From: a virus
Strand: one strand, 5' to 3'
Virus record (IMG/VR): IMGVR_UViG_3300032322_002195
Location: 1 to 64,000 of that record
Length of the DNA: 64,000 nucleotides
The notes under the pieces are model-generated. The model worked only from the letters and a program-made list of their open reading frames with translations. It was not told the origin of the DNA and did no database searches. Position 1 is the first letter of the stretch, and each line of letters opens with the position of its first letter. Shown here one piece after another: positions 35,441 to 44,723 of this stretch. The translations under genes and the position numbers were made by a program.

Positions 35441-35871
35441 TGGCAGACATAAAACCAATACCAACATCTGGCTTCAATTTCTCATCAATAAATGGAGTTT
35501 TAAATTTAATTCTAAGTGCATTCTCAACTCCTGAGCCACCAATTGAACCATTACCACCACCATTAATAATGATTGGTGCAAAACTAAGACCTGGGATTTC
35601 AGCACAAAGCATAGCATCCGAAATAATAAGTAAACAATCAGATTCTGGTAGGGTTGTTGGTGATGTGTTTGCCGATGGACCAAATGTTGAAGAAGCTATG
35701 GAATTAATAAGAGTTCAACAAATAGTAAGCACCATATTAAATGAAGCTAAAGTTGATGTCGTAATCCCTCCAGGTATTGCCATAACAGCTGTTGGTGGTA
35801 ATGCAGGTGGTCCAGTTGTTTGTCAAGGTTTTACTACCAGCATGGGTATAGGTGATGGTATAATTCGTTAA
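35440..35871 (+). CDS. hypothetical virion-like protein
   Basis: 143 residues. It has a Pro-rich 'TPEPPIEPLPPPL' segment at about 29-41 and a Gly-rich C-terminus (AVGGNAGGPVVCQGF, IGDGIIR). It starts inside the stop of the large virion gene (TAATGG). It is probably a small structural component; no family is recognised. Confidence 0.6.
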   Translation: MADIKPIPTSGFNFSSINGVLNLILSAFSTPEPPIEPLPPPLIMIGAKLRPGISAQSIASEIISKQSDSGRVVGDVFADGPNVEEAMELIRVQQIVSTILNEAKVDVVIPPGIAITAVGGNAGGPVVCQGFTTSMGIGDGIIR

Positions 35872-35885
35872 AAAAATTTAATATT

Positions 35886-36062
35886 ATGAATGACTTAGAA
35901 AATATGTCAAACAATGAAATTTTGTTTGAAATTAAAAAAATGGAAGCCGACCACGAAGCTTTAAAATTAAAAATGATTCAAGATTTTGATAAATTGATTG
36001 AAATTGAAAAACGCTTTGATGATGCCAATAAAATATTAATTAAAAGATTAAAAGGGGATTAG
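35886..36062 (+). CDS. small hypothetical coiled-coil protein
   Basis: 58 residues, beginning MNDLENMSNNEILFEIKKM and ending KRLKGD. It is almost wholly helical with heptad-like Leu/Ile spacing. It starts 14 bases after the previous stop, and its stop is followed after 1 base by the baseplate gene. A purine-rich AGGGGA within its end would serve as ribosome-binding site for that gene. It is short but in frame, coding-like and fills the gap exactly. Confidence 0.65.
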   Translation: MNDLENMSNNEILFEIKKMEADHEALKLKMIQDFDKLIEIEKRFDDANKILIKRLKGD

Positions 36063-36063
36063 T

Positions 36064-37065
36064 ATGCTTAATAGTTCTAATAAAACACAAAGAAATGAAG
36101 GTAGTGTTTATGATGGTATAAATGCTGGTACGAATATAAAATATGGTGTTGTAAGAGTATTAGAAGACGAAACTGGACCAGAACAAAATAAAGGTTTAGG
36201 TAGAATAAAAGTATATATAAAAGGCCCTATAGCAACTGGTGGTGACGCTGATAGGACTGACGCTGAATTACCATGGTGTTTTCCTTTCCTTCCAAAACAT
36301 TTACAAGTTCAACCTAAAGTAGGTGAAGCTGTTATGATTTTAACTTTTAGCAACCAACAACAACACGCAGATAGATTGTATATTGGTCCAATAGTTTCAC
36401 AATTACCTCTTTTAGATAAAGACCCTTATTTATATTCAGCTTTAAATGGTTTTACATTTGCGCTTTCTTCACCATCAATAAACCCATCACAAATAGCTGA
36501 ATTAAATGGTGTATTTCCAAAACCAGACGATGTTTCAATACAAGGTAGATATAACACAGAAATAACTCAAAAAAGGAATGAAGTAGTTATTAGAGCTGGT
36601 AAATTTGTTGAATCAACCCCAAATAAAAACAATCCTTACTCTTTCAAATATAACCCAACAACCCAAGCTTACATTCAATTAAAAAATGATGTTGTAACAA
36701 ACCCAGCAACTAATCAACAAGCTGCTCTTAGAGGTACGGTAGCCAATATAGTTGCAAATAAGATTAATCTTATTACACATAGAGATGGAAGCCCTAGATT
36801 TAATATAACAGACCCAGACATTCTTATAACTGACGATGAATTAACCAAAATACTATCAGAAGCCCATCAAGTTCCTTTTGGGGATGTTTTATTACAATAT
36901 TTAAGACTACTTAAAGACGCATTTTTATCACATGTTCATAATGGCAGCGGAAACCCAGCAACAGATTTAACGATATCAGGAAACAAACAAGCTGTTGCTT
37001 TATTTAAAACAAAAGCAGATGATTTAGAAAAGTCAATGTTATCGAAAAATGTGCGTATTAATTAA
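36064..37065 (+). CDS. gp5-like baseplate hub/central spike protein (OB-fold)
   Basis: 333 residues. Residues about 24-110 (IKYGVVRVLEDETGP, GRIKVYIKGPIATGGDADRTD, ELPWCFPFLPKHLQVQPKVGEAV) match the OB-fold of T4 gp5 and VgrG-type hubs. The C-terminal half has an 'SHVHNGSGNPATDLTI' metal-binding-like loop typical of spike tips. No lysozyme domain is present, unlike T4 gp5. It is transcribed with the small virion genes from 33.6 kb and ends 30 bases before a late promoter box. Confidence 0.8.
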   Translation: MLNSSNKTQRNEGSVYDGINAGTNIKYGVVRVLEDETGPEQNKGLGRIKVYIKGPIATGGDADRTDAELPWCFPFLPKHLQVQPKVGEAVMILTFSNQQQHADRLYIGPIVSQLPLLDKDPYLYSALNGFTFALSSPSINPSQIAELNGVFPKPDDVSIQGRYNTEITQKRNEVVIRAGKFVESTPNKNNPYSFKYNPTTQAYIQLKNDVVTNPATNQQAALRGTVANIVANKINLITHRDGSPRFNITDPDILITDDELTKILSEAHQVPFGDVLLQYLRLLKDAFLSHVHNGSGNPATDLTISGNKQAVALFKTKADDLEKSMLSKNVRIN

Positions 37066-37075
37066 TGTTTTAGAA

Positions 37076-37083
37076 TATTTATA
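37076..37083 (+). promoter_or_regulatory. late-type promoter box for 37096
   Basis: TATTTATA, preceded by GAA and followed by an A-rich stretch, 12 bases before the ATG at 37096. Confidence 0.5.
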
Positions 37084-37095
37084 ATAAAAACAAAG

Positions 37096-38502
37096 ATGGT
37101 AATTCATACATTTTTCGATAAAAATAATACTATTGTCAGCAACCAATATGTTAATACTGGATTAAACCCAGTTACTGAATTATTTTATGGTGGCGCAATA
37201 GGCGAACAAAAATATAGCCGATTCTTATTTCATTTTGATGAAACTAGATTAAGAGCTTTATATACTGGTGGTACGTTTACTGATTTAAGTAAATTAAAAC
37301 ATACATTAAGACTTACAAATACAGGTTCTTTTGATACCGAATTGTTAAATGGAACAATGGCTGGCATGGATAGAACCACATCTTTTGATTTACTTCTATT
37401 CAAAATAAATCAAAATTGGGATAACGGAGTTGGTTACGATTATAATGTACCAATATTAGTAACTGGTGAAGGCGCTTACTACAACGGACCTTCAAATTGG
37501 ATTGAACCTAGGACTGGTGAATTTTGGTCTGGTGGTTCTGGTGTTTATTCTGGTTCAGCGTCTGCAATTACCGTAACAACACAACATTTTGATAAGGGTA
37601 ATGAAAATATTGAAATGGATATCACAAATTATGTGAATGGCTTATTAACAGGTAATACAAACTATGGTTTAGGAATAGCTTATACCAGACCATTTGAGTT
37701 GATGAACACAACTAGATTACAATATGTTGGTTTCTTCACAAACAACACACAAACGTTCTATGAACCATATGTTGAAAGCATCTATGATAATCATATAAAA
37801 GACGATAGAAATAACTTTTTTCTAGACAAACCAAGTAAATTATATTTATACGTAAATATAGCTGGAAACCCAACAAATCTAGATACAAAACCATACGTCA
37901 ATGTGTATAATAATGATGGTAATTTGTTTTCAGCATATACACCTTCAAATGTTAAACATGTAACGTTAGGTGTTTATTCAATTGATATATTGGTTCCAAC
38001 TTCAGCATCAAATATAGAGACAATGTATAATGATGTATGGACTGGTATTACTTTAAATGGGGTGGCAAGACCAAATATAAACCTTTATTTTGTTGTTAAA
38101 GATTCTATGGGATATTATAACATAGGTGATAATGATATGCTACCCAAAAAAGTAGCTGTTAATGTAAGCGGAATTCAAAATAAAGAAAAAATAAAACGTG
38201 GTGATATTAGAAAAGCTATTGTTTCGGCTAGAATACCATTTACTGTTGAACAAACCCAAAATATCAATAATTTACAATATAGGATATATGTTTTAGAAGG
38301 TAGTAACGAATTAACAGTAATAGATTATCAGCCAGTAGAAATGTCTAACAACTATTATTATTTCTTAATAGACACACTAAGTTTTATACCAAACACATAT
38401 TATATAGATATTCTAGCTTATTCAAATCTAGAAGTAACTACACTTAAAAATGTTTTAGAATTTGAAATAATAAATCAAGTAGAATTGCGTAAGTCCCAAT
38501 AA
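37096..38502 (+). CDS. large virion structural protein
   Basis: 468 residues, beta-rich, with many Asn, Gly and Tyr and no Cys. Repeated jelly-roll-like segments (YSRFLFHFDETRLRALY; NIEMDITNYVNGLLTGN; YGLGIAYTRPFEL) resemble DNRLRE/carbohydrate-binding-like modules used in baseplate or tail-fibre proteins. The C-terminal 150 residues look like two beta sandwiches (KIKRGDIRKAIVSARIPF). It has its own late box and is followed 5 bases later by the ParB-like gene. A virion role is likely; the precise part is unknown. Confidence 0.75.
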   Translation: MVIHTFFDKNNTIVSNQYVNTGLNPVTELFYGGAIGEQKYSRFLFHFDETRLRALYTGGTFTDLSKLKHTLRLTNTGSFDTELLNGTMAGMDRTTSFDLLLFKINQNWDNGVGYDYNVPILVTGEGAYYNGPSNWIEPRTGEFWSGGSGVYSGSASAITVTTQHFDKGNENIEMDITNYVNGLLTGNTNYGLGIAYTRPFELMNTTRLQYVGFFTNNTQTFYEPYVESIYDNHIKDDRNNFFLDKPSKLYLYVNIAGNPTNLDTKPYVNVYNNDGNLFSAYTPSNVKHVTLGVYSIDILVPTSASNIETMYNDVWTGITLNGVARPNINLYFVVKDSMGYYNIGDNDMLPKKVAVNVSGIQNKEKIKRGDIRKAIVSARIPFTVEQTQNINNLQYRIYVLEGSNELTVIDYQPVEMSNNYYYFLIDTLSFIPNTYYIDILAYSNLEVTTLKNVLEFEIINQVELRKSQ

Positions 38503-38507
38503 TTAAT

Positions 38508-39230
38508 ATGAAACAATTTATCAAGCATAGAATTAGAACTATTCTGGAATCAATGGCAGATGAACATCTAGGAACTATTTCAATGAATATACCATTTAGT
38601 TCATTAATTTTGGACAGAGTTAATTTAGGGTGGGCTATTGAAAACATAAAAGAAAAAAGACCATCTAGAAGCAAAGCCAAGCCTATGCAAGTGGCTATGA
38701 GTTATGATAGGAAATATTATTTACTAGACGGTTATCACAGATTGGTTGAAGCTGTTTTAGCTGGAGAAACATCAGCCAAAGTTATGTTACTAAATAAGAC
38801 CTATGAAAATTTAAAAAAGAACAATCAAATCGGTGTTGCTTGTAATGGCGGTTCTGGTGATGAATTTTGTAATAATTTTAAAACACTAGGGTCCATTGAT
38901 ATGATTAAACAAGAATTGAATGAAGAAATGATTGATGGACAAAACATGACACCAGCAATGAAATTTGCTTGTAATAAAATGACAATTGGTAGTTATGAAG
39001 AAGCCCTAAAACTTACAAAAGCAGCTATTGCTCATTTGGATGATGAAACAAAAAATAAAATAATGATGAAACTCCATAAACCACTTGAAAGTTTAAGACA
39101 AGAAGAAATTCAATTAGACGATGAAGTGACTAGATATCATATGACTGTAGATTCATTACCAGATGAAGCTGATACTTATTGGCACCAAATTCAATCAACT
39201 ATTTGCGAATTAGGACCCAGTTTTCAGTAA
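38508..39230 (+). CDS. ParB/sulfiredoxin-fold-like protein
   Basis: 240 residues. Residues about 25-100 (VNLGWAIENIKEKRP, PMQVAMSYDRKYYLLDGYHRLVEAVLAGETSAKVML) match the ParB N-terminal fold, where DGxHR binds a nucleotide. Downstream are a small Cys-containing loop (GVACNGGSGDEFCNNF) and a helical C-terminus. Phage proteins of this type are often found among virion genes; a role in DNA packaging or modification has been suggested but is unproven. It starts 5 bases after the structural gene and ends before a 140-base leader. Confidence 0.68.
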   Translation: MKQFIKHRIRTILESMADEHLGTISMNIPFSSLILDRVNLGWAIENIKEKRPSRSKAKPMQVAMSYDRKYYLLDGYHRLVEAVLAGETSAKVMLLNKTYENLKKNNQIGVACNGGSGDEFCNNFKTLGSIDMIKQELNEEMIDGQNMTPAMKFACNKMTIGSYEEALKLTKAAIAHLDDETKNKIMMKLHKPLESLRQEEIQLDDEVTRYHMTVDSLPDEADTYWHQIQSTICELGPSFQ

Positions 39231-39236
39231 AAACAC

Positions 39237-39370
39237 TTGACAAAAAATCTTTTATTAGTATATTTATTATTGCGTTAACTACGTATTAGCCCCGACCATT
39301 AAAACGGTTTAGAGTTGTTTAGGCAACAAAGGTGTTGGTACAATAACAATAAAATTAAAAGTTAATAAAA
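39237..39370 (+). promoter_or_regulatory. promoter and about 100-base untranslated leader of the zinc-ribbon gene
   Basis: TTGACA at 39237 is followed after 16 bases by TATATTTA at 39259-39266, which also contains a late-type TATTTAT. The ATG is at 39371, so the leader is about 100 bases, unusual for this window. It contains short inverted repeats (CCG..CGG near 39291; GTTG-TTTAGG-CAAC near 39315) and an A-rich end. No known riboswitch is recognised. No ORF fits. Confidence 0.5.
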
Positions 39371-40261
39371 ATGAAAAAAACCTACTGGACAGAAACTGTT
39401 CCAACAGCTTACATTGCTGTAAACAAGAGCAGACTTAAGCTCTACGACAAAGATGGCGAGATGCCAACTTTCTATTTATCAAAACAAACGGAATTTCAAA
39501 TTGAAATCTTCAACCCAACATCAGATGTAATTTTAGCAAAAATTCATTTAAATGGCAAAGCCATATCTCAAGGTGGTTTGGTGTTAAACCCAGGACAACG
39601 TGTATTCCTAGACCGTTATTTTGATGTTGCAAAAAAATTCTTATTTGACACATATGAAGTTGAAAATACTAATGGAGTTAAAAAAGCTATTGAAAATAAT
39701 GGTGATTTAAAAGTAGAATTTTATAAGGAACGTATAGAAACTCTACCACTTATAACAACACCAGATTGGACTTATAGACCATATATCTATTACAATAATA
39801 CTAATAATTTGGGTAATTATAATATTGGTACTGACCCTAAGTATTTACGCAGCACCACATATGGCACAGCATCAATTAAAACTTTGGGTTTATTTGATAC
39901 CACATCAGTATCTTCATCTTTTCAAGATACAACTAGCAATACTTTTAAATATGATGCTACAATAGATTCTTCTTTAAATTTTGATGATTTAGATAATGTA
40001 AAAAACCAACCAAGAAGTAAAAAATCTAAATCAATTGAAACTGGTAGAGTTGAAAAAGGTTCGAATTCAAACCAAGAATTTAAGACAGTAAACAAAAGTT
40101 TTGAATATATTCCATTCCACGTAATTGAATACAAATTATTACCAATTTCTCAAAAAATAAACACATTAGAAGATGTTAATATTAAAAGATATTGCACAAA
40201 TTGTGGTCACAAATTGGGAAAGACTGACAAATTTTGTGGTCAGTGTGGGACTAAAGCCTAA
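39371..40261 (+). CDS. virion-like protein with C-terminal zinc ribbon
   Basis: 296 residues. The first 120 are a beta domain (SRLKLYDKDGEMPTFYLSK, QTEFQIEIFNPTSDVILAKI) like decoration or collar proteins. Residues about 195-235 are low complexity (Asn, Ser, Lys). The last 25 form a zinc ribbon, with CTNCGHKLG and FCGQCGTKA holding two CxxC pairs. The long leader and the terminator right after it suggest high-level, separately controlled expression. It is probably a structural or assembly protein. Confidence 0.75.
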   Translation: MKKTYWTETVPTAYIAVNKSRLKLYDKDGEMPTFYLSKQTEFQIEIFNPTSDVILAKIHLNGKAISQGGLVLNPGQRVFLDRYFDVAKKFLFDTYEVENTNGVKKAIENNGDLKVEFYKERIETLPLITTPDWTYRPYIYYNNTNNLGNYNIGTDPKYLRSTTYGTASIKTLGLFDTTSVSSSFQDTTSNTFKYDATIDSSLNFDDLDNVKNQPRSKKSKSIETGRVEKGSNSNQEFKTVNKSFEYIPFHVIEYKLLPISQKINTLEDVNIKRYCTNCGHKLGKTDKFCGQCGTKA

Positions 40262-40291
40262 AAAATAAATTAAAAGTTAACGCAAAAAAAA

Positions 40292-40320
40292 CCTGAAGAA
40301 CTTGCATCTTCGGGTTTTTT
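40292..40320 (+). terminator. rho-independent terminator overlapping a promoter
   Basis: CCTGAAGA, a loop, and TCTTCGGG (one G-T wobble) are followed by six T. It ends the zinc-ribbon transcription unit. The -33 box of the next promoter lies in its loop. Confidence 0.85.
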
Positions 40321-40332
40321 ATTGTATATTTG
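40302..40332 (+). promoter_or_regulatory. Bacteroidota-type promoter for 40346, inside the terminator hairpin
   Basis: TTG at 40302-40304 in the terminator loop, 20 bases, TATATTTG at 40325-40332, then the ATG at 40346. The spacing matches the other host-type promoters exactly. Confidence 0.7.
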
Positions 40333-40345
40333 TGAAAAAAATATT

Positions 40346-40540
40346 ATGGAAAAAGAATTATTAGAGGCATTCTTATTAGATGTTAAGCAAATGGTTACAA
40401 ATAACCCTAATGATGTTGATTTGGGTAAAACACTTAGAATTTATTTTAACAATTTACCAAATTTAATTAAAGATTTTAAACAACAATTAGATAAAGATTA
40501 TTATCTTGGTCCTTTAGATGATTTATCTAATAATAGTTAA
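40346..40540 (+). CDS. small hypothetical protein
   Basis: 64 residues from the ATG after a host-type promoter. The open frame extends to a TTG at 40322, which lies inside the promoter, so the ATG is preferred. It is helical and acidic (EKELLEAFLLDVKQMVTNN). A bidirectional-looking hairpin follows, before the convergent capsid gene. A host-type promoter suggests early expression. Function unknown. Confidence 0.65.
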   Translation: MEKELLEAFLLDVKQMVTNNPNDVDLGKTLRIYFNNLPNLIKDFKQQLDKDYYLGPLDDLSNNS

Positions 40541-40562
40541 TAAAGTCAAGTATATAAAACAA

Positions 40563-40588
40563 AAAAGGTGGAATAAATCCCACCTTTT
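40563..40588. terminator. bidirectional terminator between convergent genes
   Basis: AAAAGGTGG, a short loop, and CCACCTTTT lie between the plus-strand gene ending at 40540 and the minus-strand capsid gene ending at 40610. The A and T runs on both sides allow termination in both directions. Confidence 0.8.
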
Positions 40589-40609
40589 AAGTTTATAGTT
40601 TAGAAAAGA

Positions 40610-42517
40610 TTATCTCAATTCAGCAACATTGAATGTAGGTACACCGTCTACTCTAACATGCCCGTAGAACCTGTTGTTTACGACCTTCTTAGCGTAACGA
40701 GTCATGATACCTTTAACTGGAGCAAAGTTGAAAGGATTGTACATAGTTGGTGTAAGTTGCAAAGGCACGTATGGTGCGTAGATGTAACCAGTATCCAACA
40801 ATGATTTACCTTTATGACCGATGATTACAGAGTAAGCTGGTGCATATGGGTCACGGAATACTTGATAACGTCCACCCAATGTACCGATTCTTTCGATACC
40901 CATGTTATATTGGTCTTGCTCAGGGTTAGCATCAGACACGTGGAAGTATTCTAAATCATCGAATACAGCTGAAATTTCAGAAGATACAACGATAAAGTTA
41001 GCACCACCACGAAGTGTTGATTTGTGGATTTGAGCAGAGATTTGGTTAATCTTAGTGATAAGAGTTTGGTTCCAGTCCTTTTGAGTGTAAGGGCTAGCAG
41101 CAGAAGAAGCTCTTCTCCATCCGTTGTAGTCCCAACGCAATTGCCATGCAGCAGCTTTACGAAGGTCTCTAAGGATTTCACGGTCAATTTCCGCAGCAAC
41201 TTGCTCTGACAACATAGCTGTCAATTCAGCTTCAGCGTCAATGTTGTGGAATGCACTAACATCTTGAGCCAATTCTGGTGACCAAGTAGCACGTAATTTT
41301 CTTTCTTCAACGGCAACAACAACTTCATCAAGTCTGAAAGAAACTTCATTCAATTCAGTTTCCAATTCTAGAGAAGCGTATTCAGCCCATGCAAATACAA
41401 AGTTATAAGCAGTAACAGCTGATACAGTTGAAGCTGAAGCACCTATATAACCATCATAAGTAGCTGTACCAGCAGCAGCAGCACCAGTTCCAGCAGTAGT
41501 ACCTACAGGGTGAGTCAAGTCAAGCTCAACATACATAACACCATTAGGAGTAGTCAATACAGGATAAGTTTGACCATTAGATGTAAAAGTATTTGTTGTT
41601 TGAACAATACCTTGACCGTATTTTTGAGTAACCAAACGGAATGGAACTTCTTGGTTAGCAGCGATAATGGTATTACCGTTAGCGTCAAGGATAGCATTTG
41701 TAGTTACGCAATGCAAAGAAGCTAAGAATGATTCAGTATCCATTACGTTACCATCAGGACCAGTCAATACTTCACGACCACCACCACTATTAGTTGGGTT
41801 GAAACCACTCATGCTAAACATAGCGTATCTCAATGAACCATCATTAGCAGTTGGGAAAGAAGTCGTTCCAGCAGGGCTTAGAACAACAAACTGACCATCT
41901 GAATTTAATCTAACAGCGTTGTTGTTAGCTAAAGTATAAGTTCTGATAGTAAGTGTACCTTTAGATTGGTCAAACATACCATCGTTGTAGAAAATATCAT
42001 ATAAGTTCTTAGCCATAAATGGAGTTGTAGCGCATGAACCATTAGCTGGAAGAACGCAAGATGGAATGCCAGTAGAAGCAAATGATGTGTGAGCTGAATA
42101 CTGAGTAAGATAAGTATCGTTAGTTGGGCTAGTACCAGCATAGTCATTACCAGCAACAGGAGGTGTAGAACCGTCTACACGGCTAGATGTAAGAGGTACG
42201 AAATAGAACAATTTACCGATAGGCATGTTCATAGCTTGAACAGACACGATGTCGTTAGCTAATAATTTAGAGAAAACACGTCTTACGATAGGGAATACTA
42301 CTGTTTCGAATGAACCAGAAGAAGTTGAAGTTGTAGTCTCAGTCAACAAAGTTGAAGCTTGGTTTTCATACAACTGAGCGATGTTTTCTTTTACGTGGCC
42401 TTTAAGACCTTCAAGGAAGCCTAAGCTTTCCCATTTTGATTGGGTTTCTTTACGGATAGCCTTCATGTGGTTTAATCCGATGTTACCCACTTGTCCAGAT
42501 GTTAATAAATGTGACAT
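40610..42517 (-). CDS. major capsid protein, gp23-like
   Basis: 635 residues. It forms the head shell. The gp23 core is plain: EERKLRATWSPELAQDVSAFH, AELTAMLSEQVAAEIDREIL, and at the end QLTPTMYNPFNFAPVKGIM followed by TRYAKKVVNNRFYGHV. The N-terminal 60 residues probably include a processed propeptide. A long insertion of beta type, about residues 105-360, is larger than in T4 gp23 (521 residues) and may be an insertion domain similar to gp24's. Base composition is richer in GC and codon use is more selected than in its neighbours, as expected for a very abundant protein. It follows the scaffold gene in transcription. Confidence 0.95.
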   Translation of the reverse strand: MSHLLTSGQVGNIGLNHMKAIRKETQSKWESLGFLEGLKGHVKENIAQLYENQASTLLTETTTSTSSGSFETVVFPIVRRVFSKLLANDIVSVQAMNMPIGKLFYFVPLTSSRVDGSTPPVAGNDYAGTSPTNDTYLTQYSAHTSFASTGIPSCVLPANGSCATTPFMAKNLYDIFYNDGMFDQSKGTLTIRTYTLANNNAVRLNSDGQFVVLSPAGTTSFPTANDGSLRYAMFSMSGFNPTNSGGGREVLTGPDGNVMDTESFLASLHCVTTNAILDANGNTIIAANQEVPFRLVTQKYGQGIVQTTNTFTSNGQTYPVLTTPNGVMYVELDLTHPVGTTAGTGAAAAGTATYDGYIGASASTVSAVTAYNFVFAWAEYASLELETELNEVSFRLDEVVVAVEERKLRATWSPELAQDVSAFHNIDAEAELTAMLSEQVAAEIDREILRDLRKAAAWQLRWDYNGWRRASSAASPYTQKDWNQTLITKINQISAQIHKSTLRGGANFIVVSSEISAVFDDLEYFHVSDANPEQDQYNMGIERIGTLGGRYQVFRDPYAPAYSVIIGHKGKSLLDTGYIYAPYVPLQLTPTMYNPFNFAPVKGIMTRYAKKVVNNRFYGHVRVDGVPTFNVAELR

Positions 42518-42547
42518 AGTTTTTTGTATTTATTTTTTTGGTTATTG

Positions 42548-43864
42548 TTATTTGTTTTCAACTCTTTGAATCAAATCAAGGATTCTTTTAGTTGATGGGT
42601 CAACATAGGCAGTGCTTTCGTTTAATTGTTTAGAGCTGCCAGTGGTACCCTCTTTTATTATTTTTCTTTCTATTGCTTCAGTGATTGGCTTTCTAGAAGC
42701 TAATTCATTTGCAATAGTTCTGTATAACTTTTTAGACTCCTTAAGGTTTGTAACTCCTTCATCAAATCTTTTGATGATACTTTGTTTTTCAGCCTTGGTT
42801 GTCGCATGTTCCATAAACAATCTTGTTACGTAAGTCAAGTTGCTATTGAACACTACTGTTTCTACCAACTTTGTTCTAAATTCTTTTAAAGCTTTTCTAA
42901 ACTCTTCGTTTTCAGTTTTTAATTTTTTAGACTCAGTCAATAAAGTATTGTATTTTTTTGCAGTTTCAGAAACTAGTTTTTTAGCGATTACAGATTCTTT
43001 AAGATTATCAGCGCCAGCACCTTTAGGTTGACCTATGTTTGCTTTTCCTGGTAATCTATGAGCTTGACCAGAACCAACAGGGATGGCCTCTTCAATAGTT
43101 TCTTCCTCCTCGCCTTTTTCCTCTTCACCTTCTTCGTCATCTACATCAGATAAATCAGAAGGTTCACCTTCTTCATCATCCATTTCAATTTCGTAGTCTA
43201 CGTCATCACCACCTTCAATGTCATCAACATCAATGTCAACATCTTCAACATTACCAGCCATTTCATCATCCATGTCATCACCCATGTCTAGGTCTGAAGT
43301 TTTGATTACGTATTCTCCTGGTTCAGAGACAGTTAGGTGAATTTCGTCACCTACGATTTCGATTTCGTCATCACCGCTTAATTTTTTGTAAACTGCGATT
43401 ACGTCATCGTCAGACGCTTGGGTCATGTCCAATTCTTCTGATGCCATTGCATCCATTCCTTCTTCGTACATACCTTCTTCCATTTCTTCTTCGTACATAC
43501 CTTCGTACATACCTTCTTCCATTTCTTCTTCGTACATACCTTCTGTTGGCATTTCACCTTCGGTCATTTTTGATTCAGATTTGGTTTCTGATTTTTCTTT
43601 TTTCTCAGTACCACCTTTGCCATGTTCTTTCTTTTCCTCCGCTGGAGTTTCAGATTTCTCATGTTCTTCATGTGATACTTCGTTTAAAGAGTCTTCAACC
43701 TCTTCTTCCACATAAGCCTCTTTAGTTAGAGACTCTTTCACCACACCATCAATTTCTTCTTTAGCTACGCTACGAAGTATTTCTTTAGTGTTGGCATTGA
43801 GAGCACTTTGAATATTTTTAATATCCAAAAGAGCTTCTTCAAGTATTGATTTTTTGTCTGCCAT
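42548..43864 (-). CDS. prohead core scaffold, gp22-like
   Basis: 438 residues, highly acidic. Residues 1-60 and about 290-438 are coiled coil, and the middle is an acidic, disordered stretch containing tandem copies of MYEEEMEEG near residues 108-135. Length and position between the protease and the capsid gene match T4 gp22, which fills the prohead and is then destroyed by gp21. 'LLTESKKLK' and 'QLNESTAY' look like protease-site candidates, but that is a guess. It has a weaker late-type box upstream (43893-43900). Confidence 0.82.
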   Translation of the reverse strand: MADKKSILEEALLDIKNIQSALNANTKEILRSVAKEEIDGVVKESLTKEAYVEEEVEDSLNEVSHEEHEKSETPAEEKKEHGKGGTEKKEKSETKSESKMTEGEMPTEGMYEEEMEEGMYEGMYEEEMEEGMYEEGMDAMASEELDMTQASDDDVIAVYKKLSGDDEIEIVGDEIHLTVSEPGEYVIKTSDLDMGDDMDDEMAGNVEDVDIDVDDIEGGDDVDYEIEMDDEEGEPSDLSDVDDEEGEEEKGEEEETIEEAIPVGSGQAHRLPGKANIGQPKGAGADNLKESVIAKKLVSETAKKYNTLLTESKKLKTENEEFRKALKEFRTKLVETVVFNSNLTYVTRLFMEHATTKAEKQSIIKRFDEGVTNLKESKKLYRTIANELASRKPITEAIERKIIKEGTTGSSKQLNESTAYVDPSTKRILDLIQRVENK

Positions 43865-43892
43865 TTTGTGTTTGTTTGTGTTTTATTATTAG

Positions 43893-43900
43893 ATAAATAA
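43893..43900 (-). promoter_or_regulatory. possible late-type box before the scaffold gene
   Basis: Sense-strand TTATTTAT, 28 bases before the ATG at 43864; longer spacing and one mismatch to the usual box. The 119-base gap here holds no ORF. Confidence 0.3.
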
Positions 43901-43983
43901 TACAATATCTATCTTATTTGATAATAAATATGTCTAGTTTTACGAAAAGACAAGCTATATAAAAAAATTTATAAAAAAAATGC

Positions 43984-44706
43984 TTATTCTGATAAAAAAT
44001 TGTCTAATTTATCTTTTAAGCTTTCTTTAATTATACTAGATTTTTTTTCGATGCTTTCAACATAAGGTTTAGCTTCAGTCACATCTCTAAAAATCCAAGC
44101 GTCTGGTGTTGATGGTGCTGTAACAACATCCCAACAAATTATTTCAAAATCATCTTGAACAATTTGTTCACCACTTTTTCCCTCTTTAAGAGAACCAACA
44201 CCTCTAGATGAAACACCAATTTTAATTCTATTTCTTAAAAGATTCGCAACTTCATCACCTTTGGTGGAAACGATACCATAGTTTATAAAACCAGGTGTCA
44301 TCAGAATTTCCATTTTACCCATAAGAGTTTTACCTTCCCACCATGTTTCAATAATATTGTGTGAAATTCTATCACCAGCGATAATGCTAGATTCTGGATG
44401 GTCTAATTCACCAACCGCACTACGTTCTCTAATAGCTTTTTGGTATATTTCGTTTTGTTTTTTTAAAACTTGTTCTGGATATACCCTACCATTACGATTA
44501 AGAACACCGTATTTTTGTAAAATAACATAAACTACCAAAGGTTCTGCTATTATTATTTTTCCGCTGTCAAGTTTTTTTATTTCATTTATGAACGCTTGGT
44601 TCCTAGGTTCATCAGGACTAATATAACCAGCGTCATGTTCGATTAAATAACCGAAGCCAGTTTCTCCACGTCTAAGCGTTTTTATTTTATTATAATTTAT
44701 ATCCAT
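43984..44706 (-). CDS. prohead core protease, gp21-like
   Basis: 240 residues, close to T4 gp21 (212). It cuts scaffold and capsid propeptides during head maturation. The family marks are NRNGRVYP near residue 70, GELDHPES with His103, and IGVSSRGVGSL with Ser167 as the probable nucleophile. WDVVTAPSTPDA follows. A late-type box sits 17 bases before the ATG, and a terminator separates it from the gene upstream. Confidence 0.93.
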   Translation of the reverse strand: MDINYNKIKTLRRGETGFGYLIEHDAGYISPDEPRNQAFINEIKKLDSGKIIIAEPLVVYVILQKYGVLNRNGRVYPEQVLKKQNEIYQKAIRERSAVGELDHPESSIIAGDRISHNIIETWWEGKTLMGKMEILMTPGFINYGIVSTKGDEVANLLRNRIKIGVSSRGVGSLKEGKSGEQIVQDDFEIICWDVVTAPSTPDAWIFRDVTEAKPYVESIEKKSSIIKESLKDKLDNFLSE

Positions 44707-44723
44707 ATTTGCTAGCTTATAGA

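Noticed and set aside
43425-43725. Plus-strand frames with Ser/Tyr repeats opposite the scaffold gene
   Set aside because: They are the antisense of the MYEEEMEEG repeats in the gp22-like scaffold.
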